Counted from the first letter of the stretch, positions 16,947 through 27,300 are shown. The stretch: 64,000 nt of DNA from JAAGZL01 sp050291725 (GCA_050291725.1 JBNKKH010000017.1:1-64000); one strand, 5' to 3'. The notes: a model not told the origin generated them from the sequence alone. Program-made: numbers and translations.

Positions 16947-19253
16947 TCACATCCGAGGAATTGTAGGTCGGTGCCAATAACGCAATTTAAGCTTACGATG
17001 GTAGGATGGGGCTGAAATAGTGCCATTAGCCTCAATTTTCAGCTCAATCGCACCCAATTCAGCTGTATTCAATACCTTTGCCCCCACTGAGCGCCATCGA
17101 TCCACTACCATAGAATTAGGGAAACCGTAGCGATTGCGATACCCAGTGGAGACTATTGCATATTTGGGAGATACTTCCCGGGCAAATGCTGCACTTGATG
17201 ATGATTTACTACCGTGATGCGGAACTATTACCAGATCAGATCTTAAATCCACCATTTCGTCCTTAAGTAGCTGCCTCTCAACCACTTTTTCGATATCTCC
17301 AGGAATTAGCATACTCCGACCAGCAGCCTCTATTTTCAAAACACAGGAGGAGTTATTCCCCTGCCAACGGCTATCTGACTCTGGATGAAGTATCTTGAAG
17401 CTGACTCCATCCCAGCTCCAGGAGTCTCCAGCACTACATATGCTGGCATTCACCTTGAGACGTTGCGGTTCTCCACTAACAACTGGACCTATCTCCACTT
17501 GTTCAAGGATGCCTGGCAAGCCGCCACTATGATCCATATCCCCGTTACTCAGTATCAATAGATCCACCCTATCAATCCCTAAGCTACGTAGAAAAGGCAA
17601 TACCACAGCCGAACCGGCATTGAATTCGTCAGAGAATTTTGGCCCTAGATCATAGAGTAGAGTGTGCTGCGTGGTGCTAACTGCCACCGCAAGACCCTGC
17701 CCTACATCCAACACGGTAATGTTGACAGACCCATTCTCCGGCGCCTGTGGCCTTACAAGCAAAACTGGTGTCAAAAACATTACCCCCAGCCAACGGGCTG
17801 GCAACCCTCTTGGTGACAATAGCATTACAACCCCAATTAGGGCATAGGGCCACACCCATGCCGGTAGCGCTGGGGCGCTCCAGACTATAAAGGGGATGTC
17901 ACTAAGATAATCCAGCCACTCCATCCAACTAGCCAGCATCCAACTCATCAGCTGCACCATCTGCACACCCAGTGGTTCCAACAGAAATAGCAGCAACACT
18001 GCCACCAACGCTAGCGGCACAATCACAAAGCTAAACAGAGGCACAACAAGCATATTAATCAGGGGTGCCAAGAGCGATACCTGGAAGCTCATGGAGAGCA
18101 GAACCGGGGCCAACCCCAGGGCTATCATCCACTGCACTCGACTCCACTGCTGTAGCCAACCGATTTTGCCCACCCTACCAGCAAAACCGAAGAAGATGGC
18201 AGCCACAGCAGTAAAAGAGAGCCAGAATCCAGCTGAGAGTGCTGCCAGTGGATCCCAGATCACCACTATTAACAGAGCTGTTGCTAAAGCCCTAGATGGC
18301 CTGGGTGGCCGTCTCAATATATATCCAACAACAAACACCAACAACATTATCAAGGCGCGCTGGGTAGATATGGCAAACCCAGCCATGGCGGCATAGACCA
18401 TAGCAGCAACCAATCCGAGAATTGCACCAGCCTGTTGAGCTGGAAGCAATAGAGGCAGAATATTGGATAGAACCCAAACTCGGCGCATGATAAAGAATAT
18501 CAAACCAAACACTATGCCAATATGCAGTCCAGATATTGCTATCAGATGGTTGGTTCCGGTGCGAGCAAATAGCTGCCACTGCTGCTGTCTGATTCCACTT
18601 CGGTCTCCTACTACCAGCCCATTCAATAGTGCCTTCCCCTGCTGCTTAGCAGAAACCTCATTAATGCTATCTCTGATATGCTGACGCCAACGCTGCATGG
18701 AAACCAGACCACCCTCAACACCCAGCAACCGGTTCCGCTCACTTTTCCGCACATAACCGCTGGCTCTAATCCCTCTCTGGAACAGCCAACCTTCGTAATC
18801 AAACCCTCCTGGGTTAGCAAATCCATGTGGGCGCTTTAGGCGAACCATAAGCCCCCATCTATCTCCAGCAACTATCTTGGGGGCAAATCGATACCAACTA
18901 ATGCGCACCCGCCCCGGTGCCGGCTGTTCAATTCCATTAAGTTCCATGCGCTCAACCAGCAGTTCAAACTTGGCACGCCTCGCTGTCTGCTCAGGAAGTG
19001 AAACCACTACACCTTCCACATAGATATCCTTTCCCTGCAGATCATCAGCAATTCCATTTTGCATAAGCATATGGGCGTGCAGCAGCGCCCATAGAAACCC
19101 CAACACCAGGGCAATGAGTGGACGTATAGTGTGGTAAAAATAGAAGAGAACTATCAGTATTGGTGCTGAGGCCACCCACCATACAGATGGCAACTCGGAC
19201 TGCCACTGCAATAGCAGCACTCCAGCCAAGAAGTGTAACGTCCCTGTAACCAC
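16947..19253 (-). CDS. comEC: DNA internalisation protein ComEC/Rec2
   Basis: This 768-residue protein would form the inner-membrane channel for single-stranded DNA during natural transformation. N-terminal helices and an OB-like DUF4131 region (about 1-190) precede the competence domain with HLIAISGLHIGI (about residue 235) and further helices to about 500. The C-terminal metallo-beta-lactamase-like domain follows (DVGQGLAVAV, LLYDLGPK, VPHHGSKSSSS). The metal motif reads SNGDMDHSGG, with Asn where His is usual. The GTG start at 19253 has AAGGG 6 nt upstream. It is divergent from the DUF2062 gene. Type IV pilus genes are not in the window, so competence is not established. Confidence 0.93.
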   Translation of the reverse strand: MVTGTLHFLAGVLLLQWQSELPSVWWVASAPILIVLFYFYHTIRPLIALVLGFLWALLHAHMLMQNGIADDLQGKDIYVEGVVVSLPEQTARRAKFELLVERMELNGIEQPAPGRVRISWYRFAPKIVAGDRWGLMVRLKRPHGFANPGGFDYEGWLFQRGIRASGYVRKSERNRLLGVEGGLVSMQRWRQHIRDSINEVSAKQQGKALLNGLVVGDRSGIRQQQWQLFARTGTNHLIAISGLHIGIVFGLIFFIMRRVWVLSNILPLLLPAQQAGAILGLVAAMVYAAMAGFAISTQRALIMLLVFVVGYILRRPPRPSRALATALLIVVIWDPLAALSAGFWLSFTAVAAIFFGFAGRVGKIGWLQQWSRVQWMIALGLAPVLLSMSFQVSLLAPLINMLVVPLFSFVIVPLALVAVLLLFLLEPLGVQMVQLMSWMLASWMEWLDYLSDIPFIVWSAPALPAWVWPYALIGVVMLLSPRGLPARWLGVMFLTPVLLVRPQAPENGSVNITVLDVGQGLAVAVSTTQHTLLYDLGPKFSDEFNAGSAVVLPFLRSLGIDRVDLLILSNGDMDHSGGLPGILEQVEIGPVVSGEPQRLKVNASICSAGDSWSWDGVSFKILHPESDSRWQGNNSSCVLKIEAAGRSMLIPGDIEKVVERQLLKDEMVDLRSDLVIVPHHGSKSSSSAAFAREVSPKYAIVSTGYRNRYGFPNSMVVDRWRSVGAKVLNTAELGAIELKIEANGTISAPSYHRKLKLRYWHRPTIPRM

Positions 19254-19399
19254 ATCAATCCCTTTAATGTGCTAATTTATTTCCATCTGGCAGCATCGCA
19301 TTTGAACTTTTTATAGTCAAATTGGTTCTTACGTGCTTGAATATAGATGTTGAGAAATAACAACAAAAACCTCTGGTTAGACTATTTTTTGGAATTTTA

Positions 19400-19924
19400 A
19401 TGCCAAAGCAGATCATCAAACGCTTTACGCCAGATCAAGAAACCATAAAAAACCACAAGCATCTGCGCATATTTGGTAGCCTGCTACACGACTGTAATCT
19501 ATGGCACATGAATCGCCGCTCGGTATCTGGAGCCTTTGCTGTAGGGCTGTTTTGGGCCTTTGTACCTATACCATTCCAGATGGTTTTGGCCGCTGCAACG
19601 GCAATAGTGGCCAGAGTTAATTTACCCATATCTGTTGCCCTAGTATGGATAACCAACCCCATCACCATACCCCCGATGTTCTATTCCACATACAAATTTG
19701 GAGCATGGATTTTAAATGTACCACCCCAGGAGCTTGAGTTTGAACTCTCTGTAAAGTGGTTGACTGAAAGCCTTGCTGGAATATGGCAACCGTTAATTCT
19801 GGGCAGCCTGCTATGTGGAGTAATTGCAGCCATCATTGGCTATCTACTTATTCGCGGCCTCTGGCGCTGGCGCGTTATTTCCGACATGCAGAAACGCAAA
19901 GAGCGTTATAAAAAAGATTGTTAA
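19400..19924 (+). CDS. DUF2062 membrane protein
   Basis: The 174-residue protein has the DUF2062 pattern: RRSVSGAFAVGLFWAFVPIP, then helices VLAAATAIVARVN and ISVALVWITNPITIPPMFY, and a C-terminal helix with LLCGVIAAIIGYLLIRGLW. The conserved TNP motif is present. Function of the family is unknown. It is often placed between comEC and lolCD in gammaproteobacteria, as here. Its stop codon overlaps that of lolD by 3-4 nt on the opposite strand, so the two genes converge with no room for a separate terminator. Confidence 0.88.
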   Translation: MPKQIIKRFTPDQETIKNHKHLRIFGSLLHDCNLWHMNRRSVSGAFAVGLFWAFVPIPFQMVLAAATAIVARVNLPISVALVWITNPITIPPMFYSTYKFGAWILNVPPQELEFELSVKWLTESLAGIWQPLILGSLLCGVIAAIIGYLLIRGLWRWRVISDMQKRKERYKKDC

Positions 19925-20601
19925 GCCTCTAGCAGACCATTATCCAGATGTAGTATTCGATCCATCCTCTTAGCTATATCTAGATCATGAGTGACTACCA
20001 CAAAGCTGGTCTCCTGCTCTCTGTTAAGCTCCAGCATCAGTTCATAAACCTGTTCTGCGGTGTGTCGATCCAGGTTTCCTGTAGGCTCATCGGCAAACAC
20101 ACATGTTGGATTATTGATCAAAGCCCGAGCAATAGCAGCCCGCTGCCTCTCTCCACCTGACAACTCACTTGGCTTATGGGTTAGCCTGTGGGCTAAACCA
20201 ACCTTCTCCAGTATCACACCGGCACGGACTTTTGCTGTAGCAACATCTACTCCTCCGAGCAACAGAGGCATAGCTGTGTTCTCCAGGGCAGAAAACTCCG
20301 GCAGGAGATGGTGAAATTGATAGATAAAGCCCATTTCACTGTTGCGCAGCTCTCCACGCTCCTTTTCTCCCAACTGGGCTAGGTCCTTTCCTGACATTCT
20401 AATCTCACCGCTATTAGGAAGATCCAAACCTCCAAGGCAGTGCAGTAGCGTACTCTTACCAGAACCTGAGCTGCCCACAATAGCGATTCGCTCCCCGGCA
20501 TTGATCTCCAGATCCACCCCTTTCAACACCTCGACCCGAGAGGCTCCATCATCAAAGGTACGCACCAAGTTCCTACACTCTAATACCACTCTACTACTCA
20601 T
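19921..20601 (-). CDS. lolD: lipoprotein-releasing ABC transporter ATPase LolD
   Basis: LolD powers extraction of outer-membrane lipoproteins from the inner membrane to LolA. The 226-residue product shows Walker A GSSGSGKST, signature LSGGERQRAAIARAL, Walker B VFADEPTGNLD, and the switch His in VVVTHD. The frame extends upstream to 20661, but the ATG at 20601 gives the family-typical MSSRVVLECRN start and overlaps the lolC stop by 8 nt, as expected for coupled genes. No second permease gene follows; instead the DUF2062 gene converges. Confidence 0.95.
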   Translation of the reverse strand: MSSRVVLECRNLVRTFDDGASRVEVLKGVDLEINAGERIAIVGSSGSGKSTLLHCLGGLDLPNSGEIRMSGKDLAQLGEKERGELRNSEMGFIYQFHHLLPEFSALENTAMPLLLGGVDVATAKVRAGVILEKVGLAHRLTHKPSELSGGERQRAAIARALINNPTCVFADEPTGNLDRHTAEQVYELMLELNREQETSFVVVTHDLDIAKRMDRILHLDNGLLEA

Positions 20602-21850
20602 AGCGCAGTGCCTCGGCTGGTTGTACCCGGGAGGCCCGCCAAGCTGGATAGATAGTAGCAAGCAGGGTTATTAGAAAAGCGGTCATGCTCACCATGGTGA
20701 TATCACTTAGCTGCATATCTGAAGGCAATTTACTTATGTAGTATATATTTGGGTCCAGGAAGTTTACATTGAATGCCTGCTCAACGCTTTTAACCAGTGC
20801 CTCTATATTAAGGGAGAGGAGAACACCGCCGATGATACCGGCTACGGTTCCCACAAACCCGATAGTTGCCCCCTGCACCATAAATATACCCATAATGCTT
20901 GCAGGCGAGGCGCCTAGAGTACGGAGTATAGCAATATCACTCTGTTTATCTGTAACCACCATAACCAGAGTGGATACGATATTGAAAGCTGCCACTGCCA
21001 CTATCAGAAACAGTATCAACCCCATCATACGTTTTTCAGTTTTTAGGGCGCTGAAGAAGTTACGGTGATGCATAGTCCAGTCCGTAACTCGATACATTCC
21101 AGGTAATTGGTATGCAAGCTCGTTGGTTACCTGCGGCGCCAGGAACAGATCATCCAGTTTAAGCCGTACACCGGTAACCCCATCTCCCATGCGCAGCAGT
21201 TTGGCGGCATCCTGAAGATGGACAATTGCCACCCCGCGATCGTACTCACCCATTCCAACCTCAAAAATGCCTGCCACAGAGAAATTTTTCAATCGAGGCA
21301 AGGCGCCAGCTATGGTCTGACTCACTTTGGGAGTGACAACAGTTACTTCATCTCCCACAACCACATCCAGGATTGAGGCAAGCTCACGTCCTAGGATAAT
21401 TCTAAATTTCCCCTGCTCCAGCTTCGAAAGACTCCCTGTGAGCATATGCTCACCCACATCGGAAACCTTAGTTTCCTGTTCTGGCAGAACTCCACGCACA
21501 ATAGCCCCACTCACGTTCTCACCGCTGGTCAGCATGGCCTGCACCTCAACAAAGGGAGCCTGCCCCACTACCCTTTTATGCTCCTTGGAAAGCTGCATAA
21601 CCTGCCGCCACTCTTCCAGATTCCCATCCACAGCACTTATAGTGGCATGGGATGCCATACCCAAGATGCGTTCACGTACCTCCTTGTGAAATCCATTCAT
21701 CACCGACATGACAGTTATCAACGCCATCACTCCCAGCATAATGCCCAGCATAGAGCTGACAGAGATGAAGGATATAAAATGATTACGGCGCTTAGCTCGC
21801 GTATAACGCAATCCAATGTAAAGTTCGAGCGGTTTAAACATAGTGGACAT
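20594..21850 (-). CDS. lolC: lipoprotein-releasing ABC transporter permease (LolC/LolE family)
   Basis: A 418-residue inner-membrane protein with the family start LYIGLRYTRAKRRNHFISFIS, a first membrane helix (about 25-50), a large periplasmic domain (about 55-270) and three helices in the FtsX-like C-terminus (NIVSTLVMVVTDK; IGFVGTVAGIIGGVL; TAFLITLLATIYPAWRASR). It partners with LolD. Many gammaproteobacteria have separate lolC and lolE around lolD, but here only one permease is at the locus. A homodimeric LolF-type system, or a lolE elsewhere, are both possible. Confidence 0.92.
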   Translation of the reverse strand: MSTMFKPLELYIGLRYTRAKRRNHFISFISVSSMLGIMLGVMALITVMSVMNGFHKEVRERILGMASHATISAVDGNLEEWRQVMQLSKEHKRVVGQAPFVEVQAMLTSGENVSGAIVRGVLPEQETKVSDVGEHMLTGSLSKLEQGKFRIILGRELASILDVVVGDEVTVVTPKVSQTIAGALPRLKNFSVAGIFEVGMGEYDRGVAIVHLQDAAKLLRMGDGVTGVRLKLDDLFLAPQVTNELAYQLPGMYRVTDWTMHHRNFFSALKTEKRMMGLILFLIVAVAAFNIVSTLVMVVTDKQSDIAILRTLGASPASIMGIFMVQGATIGFVGTVAGIIGGVLLSLNIEALVKSVEQAFNVNFLDPNIYYISKLPSDMQLSDITMVSMTAFLITLLATIYPAWRASRVQPAEALRYE

Positions 21851-21992
21851 TAAACCATATTCCGGAACAAATTAACGTATTAGGCAATTATTATACCCGA
21901 TATATAGCTAGCATATGGATGAGTACAGACATATAACATATAGTCATTGCATCAGCTGATTCAGCTTTATTTTTTCCAACAAGGAGAGTGAA

Positions 21993-22313
21993 GTGAACCG
22001 GAAATTTACAACCTATTTGTCACGACTGGCTATAGCATCTTGCTTTTCCATGGCTGCGGCATCTGCAAACGCAGACACTCTGCTGATAGACGCCATTACT
22101 CAAGCGCCACCAAATACCCCATCAGGATTACCTCGACCTGCAACCGGTCAATCTATGGAGATGGTATTAGCCAGGTTTGGCGAACCTAAGGAAAAGCTGG
22201 CTCCAGTGGGCAATCCACCCATCACGCGCTGGGTCTATGCTAAATTTACCGTCTATTTTGAAGATGAATCTGTAATAAACAGCGCGGTACACCTTGGACC
22301 AAAAGCGCAATAG
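21993..22313 (+). CDS. conserved small periplasmic protein, function unknown
   Basis: The 106-residue product has a signal peptide (RLAIASCFSMAAASANA, cleavage near residue 27) and a mature part of about 79 residues. Key segments are PSGLPRPATGQSMEMVLARFGEP, read as PSGLPRPATGQSMEMV then LARFGEP, and PPITRWVYAKFTVYFED. The short helix and beta pattern around MEMVLARFGEP...RWVY..F.VYFE recalls SmpA/BamE-like folds, but that is only a resemblance. Similar short proteins are common in gammaproteobacteria. GTG start with AAGGAG 6 nt upstream. It stands alone, divergent from lolC. Confidence 0.8.
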   Translation: MNRKFTTYLSRLAIASCFSMAAASANADTLLIDAITQAPPNTPSGLPRPATGQSMEMVLARFGEPKEKLAPVGNPPITRWVYAKFTVYFEDESVINSAVHLGPKAQ

Positions 22314-22373
22314 GCAGTGTGATATTCAAGGGGACTAACTGAAAACAACCCTGATATCTTTATCTGACAACTA

Positions 22374-22688
22374 CTATCTGGAAACAAATGGATAGGTAAT
22401 CAACACGCCCAAAACTGAAGCAAATAGAGAATTTGCAACCAATATGGAGTAGCGAAGGACTATGTTTTCCTGCGCCTTAAACAGTTTATACACAACAAAA
22501 GATAGGGCGCTTAATATAAAAACCGCAGGTAGTGAAATTATAAACAGAAATCCTGCATATCGGTCAGGTGGCAACACTGCACCAATTAGTTGATTTGTAA
22601 TCAGATAAGACAACAGGGCAACAAAAAAAACATAAATTATTTTTTCTACAAATTCGTCCTGCTTGGATGTTTCTTGTTCAGAAGTCAT
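22374..22688 (-). CDS. small integral membrane protein, unrecognised
   Basis: A 104-residue protein with a charged N-terminus (residues 1-15, many Glu/Gln) and three likely membrane helices: about 18-38 (IIYVFFVALLSYLITNQL), 45-65 (GFLFIISLPAVFILSALSFV) and 78-100 (YSILVANSLFASVLGVLI). No family recognised and no catalytic motif seen. It is the last gene of the cytochrome c'/cytochrome b561 run on this strand, 115 nt downstream of the b561 gene, so a shared role is possible but unsupported. Confidence 0.6.
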   Translation of the reverse strand: MTSEQETSKQDEFVEKIIYVFFVALLSYLITNQLIGAVLPPDRYAGFLFIISLPAVFILSALSFVVYKLFKAQENIVLRYSILVANSLFASVLGVLITYPFVSR

Positions 22689-22803
22689 GATTTGTTCATA
22701 TCAATGGATTAACTTAATCGATAATTGTGTTATGCCTAAGCACATATGTCCACTATTAAAATAATAATACCCAATAAATAACCAACCGAGTATTCCAGGT
22801 GTT

Positions 22804-23499
22804 TTATAAGGTTACCCAATAAACAATAGCCGCACTGATAACTAACAGTACTATTGCTAACAAGGCCCCACCACCGGAGGCATTTTTGGCTTTAGCATCA
22901 GTAGGCAATACCTTGTAGCCGCTGAACATTGCTGATAGCAGATTCTCGCCCTTGAACAGCATATGCCAAATCACAGCAGCAACATGTAGGCAAACGAGAA
23001 CCAGCAAGATATTGAATAGGTCACTATGTAGCCCTGTTATGAGATCACTGGTCTCTTTTGAGATCAGATAGGCAAGAGGCCCATCAAATAAGATATCGTC
23101 ATTAGCGAACAGCCCGAGAATTGCTTGCAAAAGGACCCCTGCCAGCAATGCTAGAACCATCCATCCACCAAGTGGATTATGGCCAACACTGAACTCATCT
23201 TTATTTGATAATAGAGATTGCGTATAGGTAAGCACAACTCGTGGACCGCGCACAAATTGGGAAAAACGTGCATAGCTACTGCCCACAACCCCCCACAGCA
23301 AACGAAACAACACCAATACAATGACAGCCTGCCCGATCAGAGAGTGTTGCTCGATAGCTCCATCAAGAATTTCTGCAGTAATCACCAGTGCCAGCATCAG
23401 CAAAACAAGGGTCCAGTGAAACAGACGCACGGCAATATCCCAGACGAACACCCTGGAGCTATCATTACTAAGCGTAGAATCTTCAACTTGATTTGGCAT
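22804..23499 (-). CDS. cytochrome b561 / Ni-Fe hydrogenase-type cytochrome b
   Basis: A 231-residue membrane protein with the DUF/cytochrome_b561 layout. VWDIAVRLFHWTLVLLM has the first heme His in helix 1; SLIGQAVIVLVLFRLLWG is helix 2; GGWMVLALLAGVLLQAILGLF is helix 3. LHSDLFNILLVLVCLHVAAV (helix 4) and VIWHMLFKGENL carry further His residues, and a last helix closes the chain. Such proteins bind two b hemes and pass electrons between quinol and a periplasmic c-type cytochrome. The gene lies 74 nt beyond the cytochrome c' gene on the same strand, with a terminator between, suggesting linked but separately tuned expression. Confidence 0.88.
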   Translation of the reverse strand: MPNQVEDSTLSNDSSRVFVWDIAVRLFHWTLVLLMLALVITAEILDGAIEQHSLIGQAVIVLVLFRLLWGVVGSSYARFSQFVRGPRVVLTYTQSLLSNKDEFSVGHNPLGGWMVLALLAGVLLQAILGLFANDDILFDGPLAYLISKETSDLITGLHSDLFNILLVLVCLHVAAVIWHMLFKGENLLSAMFSGYKVLPTDAKAKNASGGGALLAIVLLVISAAIVYWVTL

Positions 23500-23524
23500 T
23501 TAGGTTGTCTTAGTCACAACTGAG

Positions 23525-23560
23525 AAAAAATAGAACAGGCCGCATGTTTCCATGCGGCCT
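23525..23560 (-). terminator. terminator after the cytochrome c' gene
   Basis: A perfect 10-bp stem, AGGCCGCATG (23537-23546) with CATGCGGCCT (23551-23560), has a 4-nt loop and on the reverse strand is followed by TTCTATTTTTT. It starts 13 nt after the cytochrome c' stop. Read-through could still reach the b561 gene. Confidence 0.85.
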
Positions 23561-23573
23561 ATATCTACTAAGA

Positions 23574-24029
23574 TCAGTCTTTCTTGTACTCTTTATGACA
23601 AGCTTTACAGCTCTTGGCGGTAGCACCTACCTGTTGAAACATAGCTTTCTGATCATCACCCTTGCTAGCTTCAACCAACTTGGCAACTTCCTGCTTAAAC
23701 TCGTCTGCCTTTTTCTTAAAATCTTCAGGGTTTTCCCAAACTGCCTTTTTAGATTCAGACTTCCCAGTGTTGGAATCAGGAATGAAAAATTCCCACGGCA
23801 TATCTGACAATGCCTGCAGATTAGCGGCGCGCATGGCGAACTCTTCCTTATTAAAAGGCTTCTTGCCCTTGGCCATGGCTCCGATTGGTCCAATATTAGC
23901 TACCATAAGAGTAAATGCAGCGTGTCGAGCCTTAATAGCCTGCTTTATAGGATCACGCCCTTTATCAGCGGCAGCGGTACCAGCAAATAATGCGATAGTC
24001 ACGGCAGTTACTACAGCGATTTTTTTCAT
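23574..24029 (-). CDS. cytochrome c'
   Basis: The 151-residue precursor has a Sec signal (MKKIAVVTAVTIALFAGTAAA, i.e. KKIAVVTAVTIALFAG then TAAA) and a mature four-helix-bundle domain. The heme-binding CKACH is near the C-terminus (SCKACHKEYKKD), exactly as in cytochromes c'. Members bind NO and CO at five-coordinate heme and protect against nitrosative stress or carry electrons. The ATG at 24029 is preferred over an upstream TTG (24035), because it starts the signal peptide cleanly; GGAGA lies upstream. A terminator follows, then a b561-type cytochrome gene. The region upstream holds a 23-bp inverted repeat. Confidence 0.93.
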   Translation of the reverse strand: MKKIAVVTAVTIALFAGTAAADKGRDPIKQAIKARHAAFTLMVANIGPIGAMAKGKKPFNKEEFAMRAANLQALSDMPWEFFIPDSNTGKSESKKAVWENPEDFKKKADEFKQEVAKLVEASKGDDQKAMFQQVGATAKSCKACHKEYKKD

Positions 24030-24119
24030 AATCAAATTATCTCCGTTTCGTTGTTAAATCATCACATAGCCATATTATCAAACCATATGATACAGCTTCT
24101 TTACAGTCCAGGTACATTG

Positions 24120-24142
24120 GGTTGATCTAAGCTAAATCAACC
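24120..24142. promoter_or_regulatory. inverted repeat between cytochrome c' and the hybrid kinase
   Basis: GGTTGAT (24120-24126) and ATCAACC (24136-24142) form 7-bp arms with a 9-nt spacer. It lies 91 nt upstream of the cytochrome c' start and 168 nt upstream of the divergent kinase start. The arms resemble half-sites of CRP/FNR or NsrR-like operators, but the spacing fits neither FNR (4 nt) nor a known operator with confidence. Confidence 0.35.
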
Positions 24143-24309
24143 TGCAATTGGACCTACACACAATCATAATGTTCCTTGAACCTAAAATACCCTGACAATT
24201 CACCAGCTTTTGAACTAGTATGATCTAAATAGAGCTAACATGGACTCAAAAAGCTGGTGCTCTATGTCATGGTTTGCATTATAACATTAAGTTGGATTAG
24301 ATATTGAAT

Positions 24310-27300
24310 ATGTCTAGTAATAACAAGCAAATAACAAACCTTCTCTTCCATATTCTACTTGGTGTTCTTCTGCTCTGCTACTCAGTAGCTGCTGTTGCCG
24401 GCTCCATAAAGAGCATCGGTCTCACAGATAAAGAGATAAGCTGGCTAAAACAACACCCCAGAATTCAGATCGGCATTATGCACGCTTGGCCACCCATGGA
24501 CTACGTGGACAAGTTAGGCAAACCTAGCGGCATTGGCGTTGGCTTTATCCAAGCACTCAACAAACGCCTTGAAGGCAGACTGGTTATAACCCCTGGCCAG
24601 TGGGACGATATCTTTTCTGCAGCCAAGAAAAAACAGCTCGATGCATTAATGGACATTACGCCTCGCCATGACAGAGAGAAGTTTTTCAATTTCACCCAGC
24701 CATATATTGAAGTTCCTCATCTCATATTTACCCGCAAATATGCACCATACACAAACTCTCTAGCACAACTGGCCGGTAAAAAAGTAGCTGTAGAGAGCGG
24801 ATTCTTCCTGGTTGATATATTAAAAAAGCAGCACCCGGAAATCATGGTAGTAGAGTATGACAGCACCAGTAGTGCTCTTTCTGCCCTGGAAAATAGTGCA
24901 GTGGATGCCTATATAGGTAATCGCGTCGTTGCCATGTATATCATTAAGAGCGAACAAATTACCAATGTGGCTCCTGCGGGCAAGATAACAGAATCATCCT
25001 CAGTAAATGCTATTGGGGTACGTAAAGATTGGCCTATATTACGAGATATATTACAAAAGGCGTTAGATGATATCTCTGCTGAAGAACGCAAATCAATAAT
25101 CAACCATTCAGATACATTGATACAACCAAACAAAACTAAACAATTTTCAGCACTATTATCAGATAGAGAAAAAACATGGCTGCGCAAACATAAAGAGATC
25201 CCAATAGGGATAGATGGCAACTGGCCTCCAATCGACTTTAGCGATAATGATGGAAGCCATATGGGGATCACAGCAGATTATTTAGCTATCCTAAGTGAAC
25301 GGCTTGGTGTTAAGTTCACAGTACAGAAAAGCTCAACATTCAAGGAGATGCTTCAGAAGGTCATAGATGGCAAACTGAAAGTAGGAGCTACTATCTCCTA
25401 CAACCCAGAACGCGCAGAGAAGCTCTACTTCAGCACACCTTTCTATCATGTACAGAAGGTAATCATCACCAGAAAAGAGACCGAAGCAGTATCCAGTATT
25501 GAAGATCTCCATGGACGTCGCGTAGCTATTGAAGATGGCTTTCTCACTATGGGACAGTTACAGCAGAAGTATCCAGATATTGAACTAGTACCAGTCAAAT
25601 CAACTCTGGAGGCGTTACAAGCGGTTTCTTGGGGAAAAGCAGACGCCTACGTAGGCAATCAGGCAGTAGCTGACTGGCTACAGCGAAAAAACCAGCTTAG
25701 CAACTTACAGATAGCTGGAGATTCTGGACTGAGCAGCGGCCCACAGAACTTTGCAGTAAGCAAGATAGCCCCAGATTGGAAACCTCTTATCAGCATCATA
25801 GATAAAGCACTAGCTAGCATTTCTGAGGAAGAACGTCAGCGCATCGAACGACGCTGGCTAGGAAGCCCAGATAACAAAACGAAGTATCCAACAGTATCAC
25901 TAACCGCAGAGGAGAAACTCTGGCTTAAAAAACATAAGAGTATCCGCCTGGGCGTAGACTACAACTGGGCACCACTGGAATTCATTGACTCCAACGGTAA
26001 ATATAAGGGGATTTCTTCTGACTATATGGCAGTGTTTTCCGAGCAACTCGGCATAAACTTCATAGAACCAAAGAAAACACCATGGACCGAAGTTCTATCT
26101 AAGGTAAAAGAGAAAAGTCTTGATCTAATACCAATACTAATGCGCACATCTGAGCGCGAAAAGTATCTTAACTTTACCAAGCCGTATCTATCCTTCCCTA
26201 CAGTTATTTTTAATCGGCATGATTCTGGCCTACTCACAGGAGTTGATGGCTTAATAGGAGCAAAGGTTGCCGCGGTTGAAGGATATTCAATTGTGAAGCA
26301 GCTGAGAAGAGATCATTCTGATGTCGCACTCAAACTATATCCAGATGTAAGGAGTGCTCTCCACGCAGTCTCGACAGGCGAAGTAGATGCGTTTATTGGT
26401 TCTCTACCTGTTGGCAGCTATACGATCGGCCAAGAGGGGCTATCTAATCTCCAAGTGGCTGCAGAGACAGAGTATACCTACAAATTTCGCATAGGAGTAA
26501 GAAAAGACTGGCCAGAGCTAATCGGTATTCTTAACAAGGCCATAGACACCATGGGCTATGGGTTAAAGAATGACATTCTAAGGCGCTGGTCAACAGTAAA
26601 ATATGAGAAACATATAGATTACACCTTGGTGTGGAAAGTAATTGGGGTAGCAATAGTGATCCTGATTATTGGATCGATATGGACTCTGCAGATCAGACAT
26701 AGCAGGAAAATTATAAAAAAAAGCAGAGAACGTCTTCAACTAACACTTAAGAGCGCCCAACTTGGCGCATGGGAAGCAAAGATCGATCAAGATGGTGATT
26801 TAATATTTTCCGTAGATGACATCTTCATTCAACATCACGCCATGAACAAAAACATGGGCAATGTCTCCCTTGGAAGTATATACAGTTATGTGAACGAGGA
26901 GGACCTACCTCATTTACGTGATGAAGTTAAACGCTTTGTACAGAGCAGCAACAGTGACATAGCTCTCGAGTACCGCATTAGAGATAAAGAACGTTGGCTA
27001 TATGTAAAGGGCCACACCATGGATTGGGATGAACAGGGACGCCCCAAATATATTGTTGGAATCACCCAGGATATTACTGAACGCCACAAGACCAATGAAG
27101 CTTTACAACTTGCCAATAGCTTCAAAAGCGAGTTTCTGGCCAATATGAGCCATGAAATCAGAACTCCTATGAATGCAATTATTGGGCTGGGACACCTGCT
27201 AGCCAAAACCAGCCTCATACCCAAGCAGATCGATTATGTAAACAAAATACAGATATCAGCAAAATCGCTTCTAGGAATAATTGATGACATTCTTGATTTC

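Noticed and set aside
24120..24142. Reading the GGTTGAT/ATCAACC repeat as an FNR box
   Set aside because: The arms are 9 nt apart, whereas FNR half-sites are separated by 4 nt; kept only as an unnamed inverted repeat.
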